Below, one piece after another: positions 1 to 5,264 of a stretch of 5,902 nucleotides of DNA (its first letter is position 1; each line of letters begins with the position of its first letter). The DNA lies in contig CAJLFQ010000095.1 in NCBI GenBank assembly GCA_905205975.1, positions 1 through 5,902 on the forward strand. The letters are read 5' to 3'. The position numbers were made by a program, and so were the translations under genes. Source of the stretch: an uncultured Eubacteriales bacterium. Lineage in GTDB: Bacteria > Bacillota > Clostridia > Oscillospirales > QAMX01. A model generated the notes under the pieces. That model searched no databases, was not told the DNA's origin, and saw only the letters and a list, made by a program, of their open reading frames with translations.

Positions 1-918
1 GATCAGTTTCCGGCAAGGGATGACTGGGTGACCGTCAAAACACTTGCCGAAAGAGCCTTGGGCAAACGCGAATCCGGCGGCGTTTACTTTGCAGCAGACG
101 GCTATTTGATCGAAAAATTTGTCAGCTTTGATCAGGCACAGTTTCAGAAAAATATATCGGCTGTCGCCGCGTTTGCCGATTCGCTTGCCGCTTCCGGCAT
201 TCCTGTCCGAACCATGCTGGTTCCAACTGCTTCCGAAATACTCTCCGCACGGCTGCCTGCCTTTGCGCCCCGAATCAATCAGGCAGACTTGATTCAGACG
301 GCTGCCGAGCATCTGCCCGGTCTTGTCGATGTGCGGGAAGCATTGCTCCGCCATGCGGACGAGCCCATTTTCTATCGAACAGACCATCATTTCACCAGCC
401 TTGGCGCCTATGAATGCTACTGCGTCTGGAAGGCTGCAAAAGGCGAAACTGCCGATCCCCTCTCCGCCTGGCAGAGCGAGATTCTGACCAGCCGTTTCCG
501 CGGAACAACGTATGCAAAAGTCAACGACCCGTTTGCGGCCTATGACACCATCACGGCATATGTGAAAACATTGCGGCACCACGTCGTTTATCAGGGCGGC
601 GCGATGGAATCCAATTCGATTTTCGCACGCGACAAGCTGACCTCCAGCGACCCATATGCCGTTTTTCTGAACGGCAACCAGGCATCGACCGTCGTATCTG
701 GCGGCGGAAACGGCCGGCTTCTGATCGTCAAAGACTCGTACGCCAACACGTTCGCTCAATTCGTCGTCGATGAATACGAAGAAACACACCTCATTGATCT
801 GCGTTTCTTTCACGCCTCCGTCTCCGACTATGTCCGTGAACATGGCATCACAGAAGTCCTCGTTTTGTACAACCTCCCGAATTTTACAAGCGACAAAGAC
901 GCCGGATCGCTGCGCTGA
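1..918 (+). CDS. DHHW-family protein, 5'-truncated by window edge
   Basis: The frame is open from base 1 and ends at TGA 916-918, giving 305 visible residues. A GTG at 28 is in frame, but coding similarity continues upstream of it (residues 1-10 read like the FPxRDxW segment of the family), so the real start lies outside the window. Numbering from base 1, the hallmark RTDHH motif is at 126-130, here followed by Phe131 rather than the usual Trp. A second conserved block, KDSYANTF, lies at 244-251 and is followed by an IDLRFF segment. DHHW proteins resemble the SGNH-like AlgX/AlgJ acyltransferases. By that analogy Asp128, His130 and Ser246 would form the catalytic triad. These proteins are often encoded beside an MBOAT O-acyltransferase, which would lie upstream and out of view. 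A role in O-acetylation of a surface polymer is inference; the family call is firm. Confidence 0.85.
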   Translation, partial: DQFPARDDWVTVKTLAERALGKRESGGVYFAADGYLIEKFVSFDQAQFQKNISAVAAFADSLAASGIPVRTMLVPTASEILSARLPAFAPRINQADLIQTAAEHLPGLVDVREALLRHADEPIFYRTDHHFTSLGAYECYCVWKAAKGETADPLSAWQSEILTSRFRGTTYAKVNDPFAAYDTITAYVKTLRHHVVYQGGAMESNSIFARDKLTSSDPYAVFLNGNQASTVVSGGGNGRLLIVKDSYANTFAQFVVDEYEETHLIDLRFFHASVSDYVREHGITEVLVLYNLPNFTSDKDAGSLR

Positions 919-928
919 AGCCTTCCGC

Positions 929-957
929 TTGCTTTTTCTTCTGCGTTGTGCTATGAT
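929..957 (+). promoter_or_regulatory. Extended -10 promoter for the prolyl-tRNA deacylase gene
   Basis: TGCTATGAT at 949-957 is an extended -10 element: a TG dinucleotide, one base, then TATGAT, which matches TATAAT at five of six positions. A weak -35 (TTGCTT, 929-934) sits 17 bp upstream. Transcription would begin near 964, leaving a leader of about 55 nt before the ATG at 1019. The call rests on consensus match and position only. Confidence 0.6.
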
Positions 958-1004
958 AAAAGGCAGTTCACGGGTCATCCGCGAATATGCTCATGCACCA
1001 TGCG

Positions 1005-1010
1005 AAAGGA
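1005..1010 (+). promoter_or_regulatory. Ribosome binding site that fixes the start at 1019
   Basis: AAAGGA lies 8 nt upstream of the ATG at 1019. The reading frame is open further upstream with in-frame ATGs at 770 and 953. The 953 codon lies inside the predicted -10 element, and no similar site was noted at the 770 codon, which lies deep in the preceding gene. This favours 1019 as the true start. Confidence 0.65.
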
Positions 1011-1018
1011 ACCTTCTC

Positions 1019-1594
1019 ATGTCCTCCATTTTTCCCGATGCGCACGCCGGCGTCGTTGTCTGTGACGGCCGCCCGGCTGATGTTTCCGGCCGGTTGGCCA
1101 AAGAAATCGCCGTCTACGATTTGCTCGATTCACTGGGCGTCGCTTATCGCCGCGTGGATCACGAGGCGATTTTCACCGCGGAAGGCTGCGCCTGGGTCAA
1201 GCAGCTGCTCGGCATTCCGATCTGCAAAAACCTCTTTCTGACCGATCGCTGCCGGACAACCGATTACCTGCTACTGATGCCCGGCGAAAAACGGTTTTCC
1301 ACGCGGGAATTCTCTCACCTGATCGGCTCATCCCGGCTGAGCTTCGCCCCGGAAGAAGACCTGCTGCGTCTGCTCGATCTGACACCCGGCAGCGTCTCGG
1401 TTCTCGGCCTGATGAACGACCGCGACAACCGCGTCACGCTCTACATCGATGACGACGTGCTGGCGTATGACGGATTCGGCTGTCACCCCTGCATCAACAC
1501 ATCGTCGCTCCGGTTTTCAACGGACGACCTCCTGCACCGGATTCTCCCGGCGCTGCACCACGATTTCCACACCGTCCACTTGACGGGCGCATGA
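1019..1594 (+). CDS. Free-standing prolyl-tRNA editing deacylase (YbaK/ProX superfamily)
   Basis: This 191-residue cytosolic protein belongs to the YbaK/EbsC/ProX deacylase superfamily, often annotated as prolyl-tRNA synthetase associated domain protein (PrdX/ProXp-ala type). Characterised relatives hydrolyse tRNA(Pro) mischarged with alanine or a similar small amino acid, a trans-editing step that protects translation fidelity. Family features in order are a GRPADVSGRL N-terminal segment (17-26), YDLLDSLGV (33-41), HEAIFT (48-53), CKNLFL (69-74) containing the conserved Lys70, YLLLMPGEK (83-91), GSVSVLGLMND (124-134) and FGCHPCINTSSL (153-164). The GRP...SGRL extension is what clostridial homologues show in front of the deacylase fold. 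Length is normal for this subgroup. The gene has its own promoter and terminator, so it appears to be monocistronic. Exact amino-acid specificity (Ala versus Cys) cannot be read from sequence alone. The symbol is left blank because proX also names an unrelated betaine-binding protein. Confidence 0.9.
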   Translation: MSSIFPDAHAGVVVCDGRPADVSGRLAKEIAVYDLLDSLGVAYRRVDHEAIFTAEGCAWVKQLLGIPICKNLFLTDRCRTTDYLLLMPGEKRFSTREFSHLIGSSRLSFAPEEDLLRLLDLTPGSVSVLGLMNDRDNRVTLYIDDDVLAYDGFGCHPCINTSSLRFSTDDLLHRILPALHHDFHTVHLTGA

Positions 1595-1595
1595 C

Positions 1596-1624
1596 AAAAA
1601 GAGAGGCGTATGCCTCTCTTTTTT
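1596..1624 (+). terminator. Intrinsic terminator after the deacylase gene
   Basis: A GAGAGGC stem (1601-1607) pairs with GCCTCTC (1612-1618) around a four-base GTAT loop and is followed by six T residues (1619-1624). Five A residues (1596-1600) precede the left arm, so the stem can extend by A-U pairs and the element could also stop transcription on the - strand. It begins 2 nt after the stop codon. Confidence 0.92.
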
Positions 1625-1700
1625 GCCGTTGTCTGTGATGGCCCGGTATACATAGGTTGTTCCGTTTTTCCATAGAATAAGGTGTAAACGTGATGTAAAA

Positions 1701-2210
1701 ATGATCTTTGGGACGGTGATCTGTTTGTTTGCCAAACGCTGGCCGAAATTCTGGACATTTGCCCTCTGTGCGGCGATTCCGCTCGCTGCGGGCGGGCTTT
1801 CCGCCCTTCTGACGCGCGGCAGCATGGACGATTTTGCCGCGCTGAACCAGCCTCCGCTCGCGCCGCCGGGGTGGCTTTTCCCCATCGTGTGGACAATTCT
1901 CTTCATTTTGATGGGAACTGCCTCGTATCTGGTTGTGACGGCGCCAACAAGCCCGCAGGCTGACGTCGGGCAGTCGCTCTGGCTGTACGGCATGCAGCTG
2001 GGCGTCAACTTTTTCTGGAGCATTTTCTTTTTCTGCCTGTCGCTCTATCTGTTCTCGTTTTTCTGGCTGCTCTTGTTATGGGGGCTGATTCTGGCGACGC
2101 TCCTCCTGTTTGCCCGGATTTCAAAACCTGCCGGTCTCCTCTTGATCCCTTATCTCGTCTGGGTGACGTTTGCCGGATATCTGAACCTTGGGATCTATCT
2201 GCTGAACTGA
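1701..2210 (+). CDS. tspO: TspO/MBR family membrane protein
   Basis: This 169-residue polytopic protein matches the TspO/MBR family (bacterial homologues of the mitochondrial translocator protein), which bind porphyrins and related ligands and act in tetrapyrrole and stress responses. Five hydrophobic helices are visible: about 16-37, 59-80, 92-111, 115-138 and 145-167. Between helices 1 and 2 lies the signature NQPPLAPPGWLFPIVW (49-64), followed by MGTASYLV; the conserved QLGVNFFWS (99-107) opens helix 3; helix 5 carries IPYLVWVTFAGYLN (149-162). No signal peptide is needed; the protein sits in the cytoplasmic membrane. The start is uncertain. ATG 1701 is preceded by AGGTG (1680-1684), 16 nt away and too far for a good ribosome site, while in-frame GTG 1716 or TTG 1725 would give about 164 or 161 residues, near the family norm of 155-160. 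The physiological ligand in this organism is unknown. Confidence 0.93.
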   Translation: MIFGTVICLFAKRWPKFWTFALCAAIPLAAGGLSALLTRGSMDDFAALNQPPLAPPGWLFPIVWTILFILMGTASYLVVTAPTSPQADVGQSLWLYGMQLGVNFFWSIFFFCLSLYLFSFFWLLLLWGLILATLLLFARISKPAGLLLIPYLVWVTFAGYLNLGIYLLN

Positions 2211-2282
2211 GCATCAGAACGCGCTCCGTCTGCCGTTTTTCCTGCCGGACGGCCTTCAATTAAAGCAACTGCATCAACCCGC

Positions 2283-2326
2283 AAACCCGGAAAAAGAGGC
2301 GGCCGCTGCCATCTTTTTCCGGGTTT
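2283..2326 (+). terminator. Strong hairpin, probable tspO terminator
   Basis: A perfect 15-bp inverted repeat (AAACCCGGAAAAAGA at 2283-2297, TCTTTTTCCGGGTTT at 2312-2326) encloses a GC-rich 14-base loop that can add a GGC/GCC inner stem (2298-2300 with 2308-2310). The loop contains the palindrome GCGGCCGC (2299-2306). No T run follows the stem; the T-rich part lies inside the right arm. It sits 72 bp after the tspO stop and 25 bp before the next -35, so its likely job is to end tspO transcription and insulate the tldD promoter. Termination efficiency is uncertain because of the missing U tract. Confidence 0.6.
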
Positions 2327-2351
2327 CGTCAAATGCGGGGTTTCAGAAACC

Positions 2352-2380
2352 TTGACATCGGTTCCATCGCGCAGTATAAT
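2352..2380 (+). promoter_or_regulatory. Perfect-consensus housekeeping promoter for tldD-tldE
   Basis: TTGACA (2352-2357) and TATAAT (2375-2380) are separated by exactly 17 bp (2358-2374), the ideal sigma-70/SigA arrangement with all twelve bases matching. Transcription should start about 2386-2388, leaving a leader of about 85 nt before the tldD ATG at 2472. No overlapping operator palindrome is evident, which suggests constitutive expression. Confidence 0.92.
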
Positions 2381-2457
2381 AGAACAAAATGATGCTGGAC
2401 ATTTCTTTTTTTCTGTGTTCGGCACATTCTCCTCGCAATTCAAATTCATTTTTCGAT

Positions 2458-2465
2458 AAGGTGGG
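2458..2465 (+). promoter_or_regulatory. Ribosome binding site deciding the tldD start
   Basis: AAGGTGGG is the Shine-Dalgarno match. It lies immediately against an in-frame ATG at 2466 but has a proper spacing of about 7 nt to the next in-frame ATG at 2472. The second ATG is therefore the better start, shortening the protein by two residues. Confidence 0.75.
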
Positions 2466-2471
2466 ATGTTC

Positions 2472-3908
2472 ATGTCTGTACAGGAAGTACAGCAGAGTGC
2501 CTATATTGTCCAGAAGCGGCCGGCTGCAAAGCAGATTCTGGATGCGCTCCTTGCAAAATATGCGTATGCTTCCGTCCTCGTGACGGACTGCATCGGCAAG
2601 AACTACCGGGTCGGCAGAAGCGGCATTGCCATTTCGCAGGACAACAGCTTCGGCGGCAAGGGCATGGTTGTGAAAGTTTACGACGGCCGCGGGTATGCGG
2701 AATACAGCTCCAATGAAATCACGGAATCGCGCGTTGACGAGATCGTCGCAGAGATCGAACGCCGTCTGGTTCCGCTGACCACCTCTCTGCCGCACGGGTT
2801 GGAAGAAAGCACCTATCGCCAGCTGCAGGACGAGCCGTGCACCTTCCGCAAAGCCAGCACATACAAACTGCATCCGACTGCGGTCGGCGACCGGAAAATC
2901 ATCGAAACGCTGACCGCCATCCGTGAGAAGACGCTGGCCAGCAGAAGCGAACTGATCGACTCCGTCGTCGGCGTCAGTTATCAGGAATACCACAAGCTGT
3001 TCCTGTCTGCCAACCGCGACATGGAGCAGTCTGTCCTTTGGGTCTGCGGCTTCATCAACGCCGTCGCCTGCCGCGGCGAACGTGTGGAAAACGCCTTCAA
3101 AGGGTTTTCCAACCTCGGCGGCATGGAGCTGCTTGCGCAAATGGAAGCCAACAGCTCCGCCATTGCCGATACGGCTGCTGCGCTGCTGGACGCCGAACCG
3201 ATTGAACCCGGCACATATACCTGCATCTGCGATCCGGATGTGACGGGCATGATCGTCCACGAGGCATTTGGCCACGGCGTTGAAATGGATATGTTTGTGA
3301 AAGACCGTGCGCTGGCGCAAACCTATGTCGGCAAACAGGTCGCCTCCCCGCTCATCACCATGCACGACGGCTGCGCCGTTCCGGAAGTGGCGACCTATTT
3401 CTTTGACGATGAAGGCACCCTCTCACACGATACGGTGATCATCGACCACGGGATTCTTCAGCGCGGCATCAGCGATGCGCAGTCTGCCATGCATTTGGGC
3501 ACCGAGCCGACCGGCAACGGCCGCCGCGAAAGCTACGAGCGCAAAGCCTATACCCGCATGACCAACACCTATTTTGAACCCGGTCAGGACAAGCTGGCAG
3601 ATATGATCGCCTCTGTCGACTACGGGATGTATCTCGAACAGCCGAGCTCCGGCATGGAAGACCCGAAAAACTGGGGCATCCAGTGCATGGTCAGCATCGC
3701 CCGCGAAATCCGCAACGGCAAACTGACCGGCCGGATTTTTTCGCCCATCGTGCTGACCGGATATGTGCCGGATCTGCTGAAATCCATCTCCATGGTCAGC
3801 GACACACTTGCTTTGGGCGGCTGCGGCGCCTGCGGCAAGGGCTACAAGGAATGGGTCAAGGTCTCGGACGGCGGGCCGTACATCAAAGCAAAGATTCGTT
3901 TGGGTTGA
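2472..3908 (+). CDS. tldD: TldD-type zinc metallopeptidase subunit
   Basis: The 478-residue product is the catalytic subunit of the TldD/TldE (PmbA) metallopeptidase, a cytosolic enzyme that threads unfolded peptides into a closed chamber. In E. coli it removes the microcin B17 leader and degrades CcdA antitoxin. The zinc motif HEAFGH is at 263-268 inside IVHEAFGHGVEMD, with Glu264 as the catalytic base and His263 and His268 as ligands. The third ligand should be the Cys of the C-terminal CGKG (Cys454); a second Cys lies at 451. The N-terminal half (about 1-210) is the substrate-chamber domain. The C-terminal half carries NGRRESYERKAYTRMTNTYF, EQPSSG and the IFSPIVLTGYVPDLLKSI segment typical of TldD. 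Length is normal (E. coli TldD is about 480 residues). The start at 2472 fits the ribosome site. tldE follows after 10 bp, as expected for an obligate heterodimer partner. The natural substrate here is not evident. Confidence 0.95.
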   Translation: MSVQEVQQSAYIVQKRPAAKQILDALLAKYAYASVLVTDCIGKNYRVGRSGIAISQDNSFGGKGMVVKVYDGRGYAEYSSNEITESRVDEIVAEIERRLVPLTTSLPHGLEESTYRQLQDEPCTFRKASTYKLHPTAVGDRKIIETLTAIREKTLASRSELIDSVVGVSYQEYHKLFLSANRDMEQSVLWVCGFINAVACRGERVENAFKGFSNLGGMELLAQMEANSSAIADTAAALLDAEPIEPGTYTCICDPDVTGMIVHEAFGHGVEMDMFVKDRALAQTYVGKQVASPLITMHDGCAVPEVATYFFDDEGTLSHDTVIIDHGILQRGISDAQSAMHLGTEPTGNGRRESYERKAYTRMTNTYFEPGQDKLADMIASVDYGMYLEQPSSGMEDPKNWGIQCMVSIAREIRNGKLTGRIFSPIVLTGYVPDLLKSISMVSDTLALGGCGACGKGYKEWVKVSDGGPYIKAKIRLG

Positions 3909-3914
3909 GGTGAT
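3907..3914 (+). promoter_or_regulatory. tldE ribosome binding site overlapping the tldD stop
   Basis: GAGGTGAT begins inside the tldD stop codon (TGA 3906-3908) and ends 4 nt before the tldE ATG at 3919. It is a strong Shine-Dalgarno match. Its overlap with the stop suggests translational coupling, which would balance the two subunits. It rules out the longer open frame that extends upstream to 3808 within tldD. Confidence 0.85.
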
Positions 3915-3918
3915 TACC

Positions 3919-5205
3919 ATGAATGACATACTGCATACGATTCAGGAAGCCCTGACAGAAGCCGGGATCTCCACTTGGCGGATTCAGCAGAACGAGGTCA
4001 CATCGGCCGAGCTGTTCTTCATCCGCCGCAGGCTGGATATGCGCCGGATGAAGGAGACGGTCAAATACCCCGTGACCGTTTATCACGCCTTTACCAAAGA
4101 CGGCAAAGCCTATCTCGGTTCCTCCGAGACAACCATTCTGCCCGCGCAGTCCAAAGAAGAAATTCTGACCGCTCTGCGTGAAGCGGATTACGCCGCGTCG
4201 TTTGTCGCCAACCCAACCTACACACTGCCGGAAAAACTGGTCCGTGAGCCTGTTGAAATGCCCAGTGACCTGTCTGCGCTGCCCGTCGAAGCCGCCGCCA
4301 TGCGGATGGCAGAGGCGCTGTTCGCCGCGGATACCGATTCCCGCGGCTTCATCAACTCGGCGGAGATCTTCGCCGTCAAAACGTCGTCGCACCTGCTGAC
4401 CTCTTGGGGAACGGACGCCGCCTACACGAAATACGGTGTCCGCGGTGAGTTTGTCGTTCAGTGCAAGGAACCGGAAGACGTTGAAATTTACCACAATTTC
4501 GCCTATGACAGCCTGCAATGCGGTGCGCTGACCGCGCTGGCGAAGAACGCGCTGGCGCAGGTCGCTGACCGCGCCGCAGCAAAGATGGCCCTGCCCTCGG
4601 GCGCCTATCGTCTGATCCTGTCGGACAAGCATTTGGAAGAGCTGCTGTCTTATTTCACCAGCCGCACCAGCGTCCAGATGGTCTATCCGGGCTATTCCCC
4701 CTGGAAGGTCGGAAGCGACGTTCAGGGCACGCTGGACGGCGGCGAACCGATTCAGCTGACACTGCATGCGACGCTGCCCTTCAGCGCGGAAGGGATCCCC
4801 ATGCAGGACAGAACCGTCATCGAAAACGGAACCGTCTGTCTGCTGCACGGCGATGCACGGCTTTCCTCCTACCTCGGTGTGCCGGCAACGGGCACATACC
4901 GCGCCATGCAGTGCGGCAACGGCACCGTTTCGTTTGCATCGATGAAAGAAGAGCCCTATCTCTATCCCGTGACCTTCTCGGATTTCCAGATGGATCCGAT
5001 GAACGGCCACTTCGGCGGAGAAATCCGGCTCGCCTACTATTTTGACGGCGAACAGACGCATATCATCACCGGCGGCTCTGTCAACGGCAGCATCACTGAC
5101 TGCGCCGGTCAGCTGCGGTTCTCCCTGGAACGCTATGACAGCGAATCCTACCACGGGCCGTTTGCCGTCTCGATTCCGAACGTCAAAGTTGCAGGAACCG
5201 TTTAA
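3919..5205 (+). CDS. tldE: TldE/PmbA-type non-catalytic partner subunit
   Basis: The 428-residue product is the TldE (PmbA) partner of TldD. It shares the two-domain TldD/PmbA architecture but has no HExxxH motif, as expected for the subunit that does not bind zinc. At the equivalent place it reads SGAYRLILSDKHLEELLSYF (227-246), followed by the SPWKVGSDVQG segment (260-270). The C-terminal domain shows GHFGGEIRLAYYFDGE (363-378), then TGGSVNGSI (384-392), and ends with the PNVKVAGTV tail (420-428), all characteristic of the family. Length is close to E. coli PmbA (about 450). It lacks a signal peptide and should act in the cytosol as a heterodimer with TldD. The ATG at 3919 is chosen for its strong ribosome site; upstream in-frame codons fall inside tldD. 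No obvious terminator follows, so transcription may continue into the hydrolase gene. Confidence 0.93.
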   Translation: MNDILHTIQEALTEAGISTWRIQQNEVTSAELFFIRRRLDMRRMKETVKYPVTVYHAFTKDGKAYLGSSETTILPAQSKEEILTALREADYAASFVANPTYTLPEKLVREPVEMPSDLSALPVEAAAMRMAEALFAADTDSRGFINSAEIFAVKTSSHLLTSWGTDAAYTKYGVRGEFVVQCKEPEDVEIYHNFAYDSLQCGALTALAKNALAQVADRAAAKMALPSGAYRLILSDKHLEELLSYFTSRTSVQMVYPGYSPWKVGSDVQGTLDGGEPIQLTLHATLPFSAEGIPMQDRTVIENGTVCLLHGDARLSSYLGVPATGTYRAMQCGNGTVSFASMKEEPYLYPVTFSDFQMDPMNGHFGGEIRLAYYFDGEQTHIITGGSVNGSITDCAGQLRFSLERYDSESYHGPFAVSIPNVKVAGTV

Positions 5206-5264
5206 TGCCGCTTGACCAAATTCTTCAATTCAATAAAGTGACTCACATGGGGTATGAATCATGA
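5205..5264 (+). CDS. Possible 19-codon ORF bridging tldE and the hydrolase gene
   Basis: This frame encodes MPLDQILQFNKVTHMGYES. Its ATG overlaps the tldE stop as TAATG (5203-5207) and its TGA overlaps the next gene's start as ATGA (5261-5264). AGGAA at 5193-5197, inside the end of tldE, lies about 7 nt upstream of the ATG and could act as a ribosome site. It could be a coupling frame that carries ribosomes from tldE to the hydrolase, a genuine small peptide, or a chance frame in a 55-bp spacer. I recognise no family. The evidence is positional only, hence the low confidence. Confidence 0.25.
   Translation: MPLDQILQFNKVTHMGYES
5212..5239 (+). promoter_or_regulatory. Candidate internal promoter before the hydrolase gene
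   Basis: TTGACC (5212-5217, five of six to consensus) and TAAAGT (5234-5239, four of six) are spaced 16 bp in the AT-rich gap after tldE. They could give the hydrolase gene its own transcription in addition to read-through from the tldD promoter. The -10 is weak, so this is tentative. Confidence 0.35.
5249..5253 (+). promoter_or_regulatory. Ribosome binding site of the hydrolase gene
   Basis: GGGGT lies 7 nt before the ATG at 5261. It is a modest Shine-Dalgarno match. The nearby ATGs at 5247 and 5254 are in other frames, so 5261 is the only ATG here that opens the hydrolase frame. Confidence 0.5.

Larger units (their letters stand above)
2211..2471 (+). other. Intergenic region between tspO and tldD (261 bp)
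   Basis: This gap holds, in order, a weak imperfect hairpin just after tspO (arms 2226-2232 and 2246-2252, one G-U pair, no T tract), the strong hairpin at 2283-2326, the consensus promoter at 2352-2380, and a leader of about 85 nt rich in T and A ending in the tldD ribosome site. I see no tRNA, riboswitch consensus or convincing small gene in it. Confidence 0.7.

Noticed and set aside
916..940. Possible terminator after the DHHW gene (AAGC/GCTT arms followed by a T-rich stretch)
   Set aside because: The stem is only four pairs and the T-rich stretch is interrupted; it overlaps the -35 region of the next promoter.
770..1018. N-terminal extension of the deacylase frame back to ATG 770 or 953
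   Set aside because: The extension lies inside the DHHW gene and the predicted -10 element. The ATG at 1019 has a good ribosome site and fits homologous N-termini.
1623..1678. Candidate tspO promoters (TTGCCG-18-TATACA at 1623-1652; TAGAAT at 1673-1678)
   Set aside because: The first has non-ideal spacing, a mediocre -35, and overlaps the end of the terminator T tract. The second lacks a -35. Some promoter must exist here, but I cannot choose one.
1517..2023. A 168-codon - strand frame spanning the deacylase end and tspO
   Set aside because: It runs through the intrinsic terminator and two well-supported + strand genes and has no family features.
2226..2252. Short hairpin just after tspO (CCGTCTG with CCGGACGG arms)
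   Set aside because: Seven pairs including a G-U, a long loop and no T tract; the hairpin at 2283-2326 is far stronger.
2389..2583. A 64-codon + frame starting 2 nt after the predicted tldD transcription start, considered as a leader peptide or small precursor
   Set aside because: It has no room for a ribosome site, overlaps the tldD start in another frame, and its second half only reflects tldD coding sequence.
2343..3365. A 340-codon open frame on the - strand opposite tldD
   Set aside because: It lies across the tldD promoter, leader and coding region. The translation resembles no known family and tldD is unambiguous.
3808..3918. Upstream extension of the tldE frame into tldD
   Set aside because: The strong ribosome site at 3907-3914 points to ATG 3919. 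The extension translates the tldD zinc-ligand coding region out of frame.
3883..5154. A 423-codon open frame on the - strand opposite tldE
   Set aside because: It mirrors the tldE codon pattern in GC-rich DNA. Its translation has no recognisable domain, and the + strand protein is a clear family member along its whole length.
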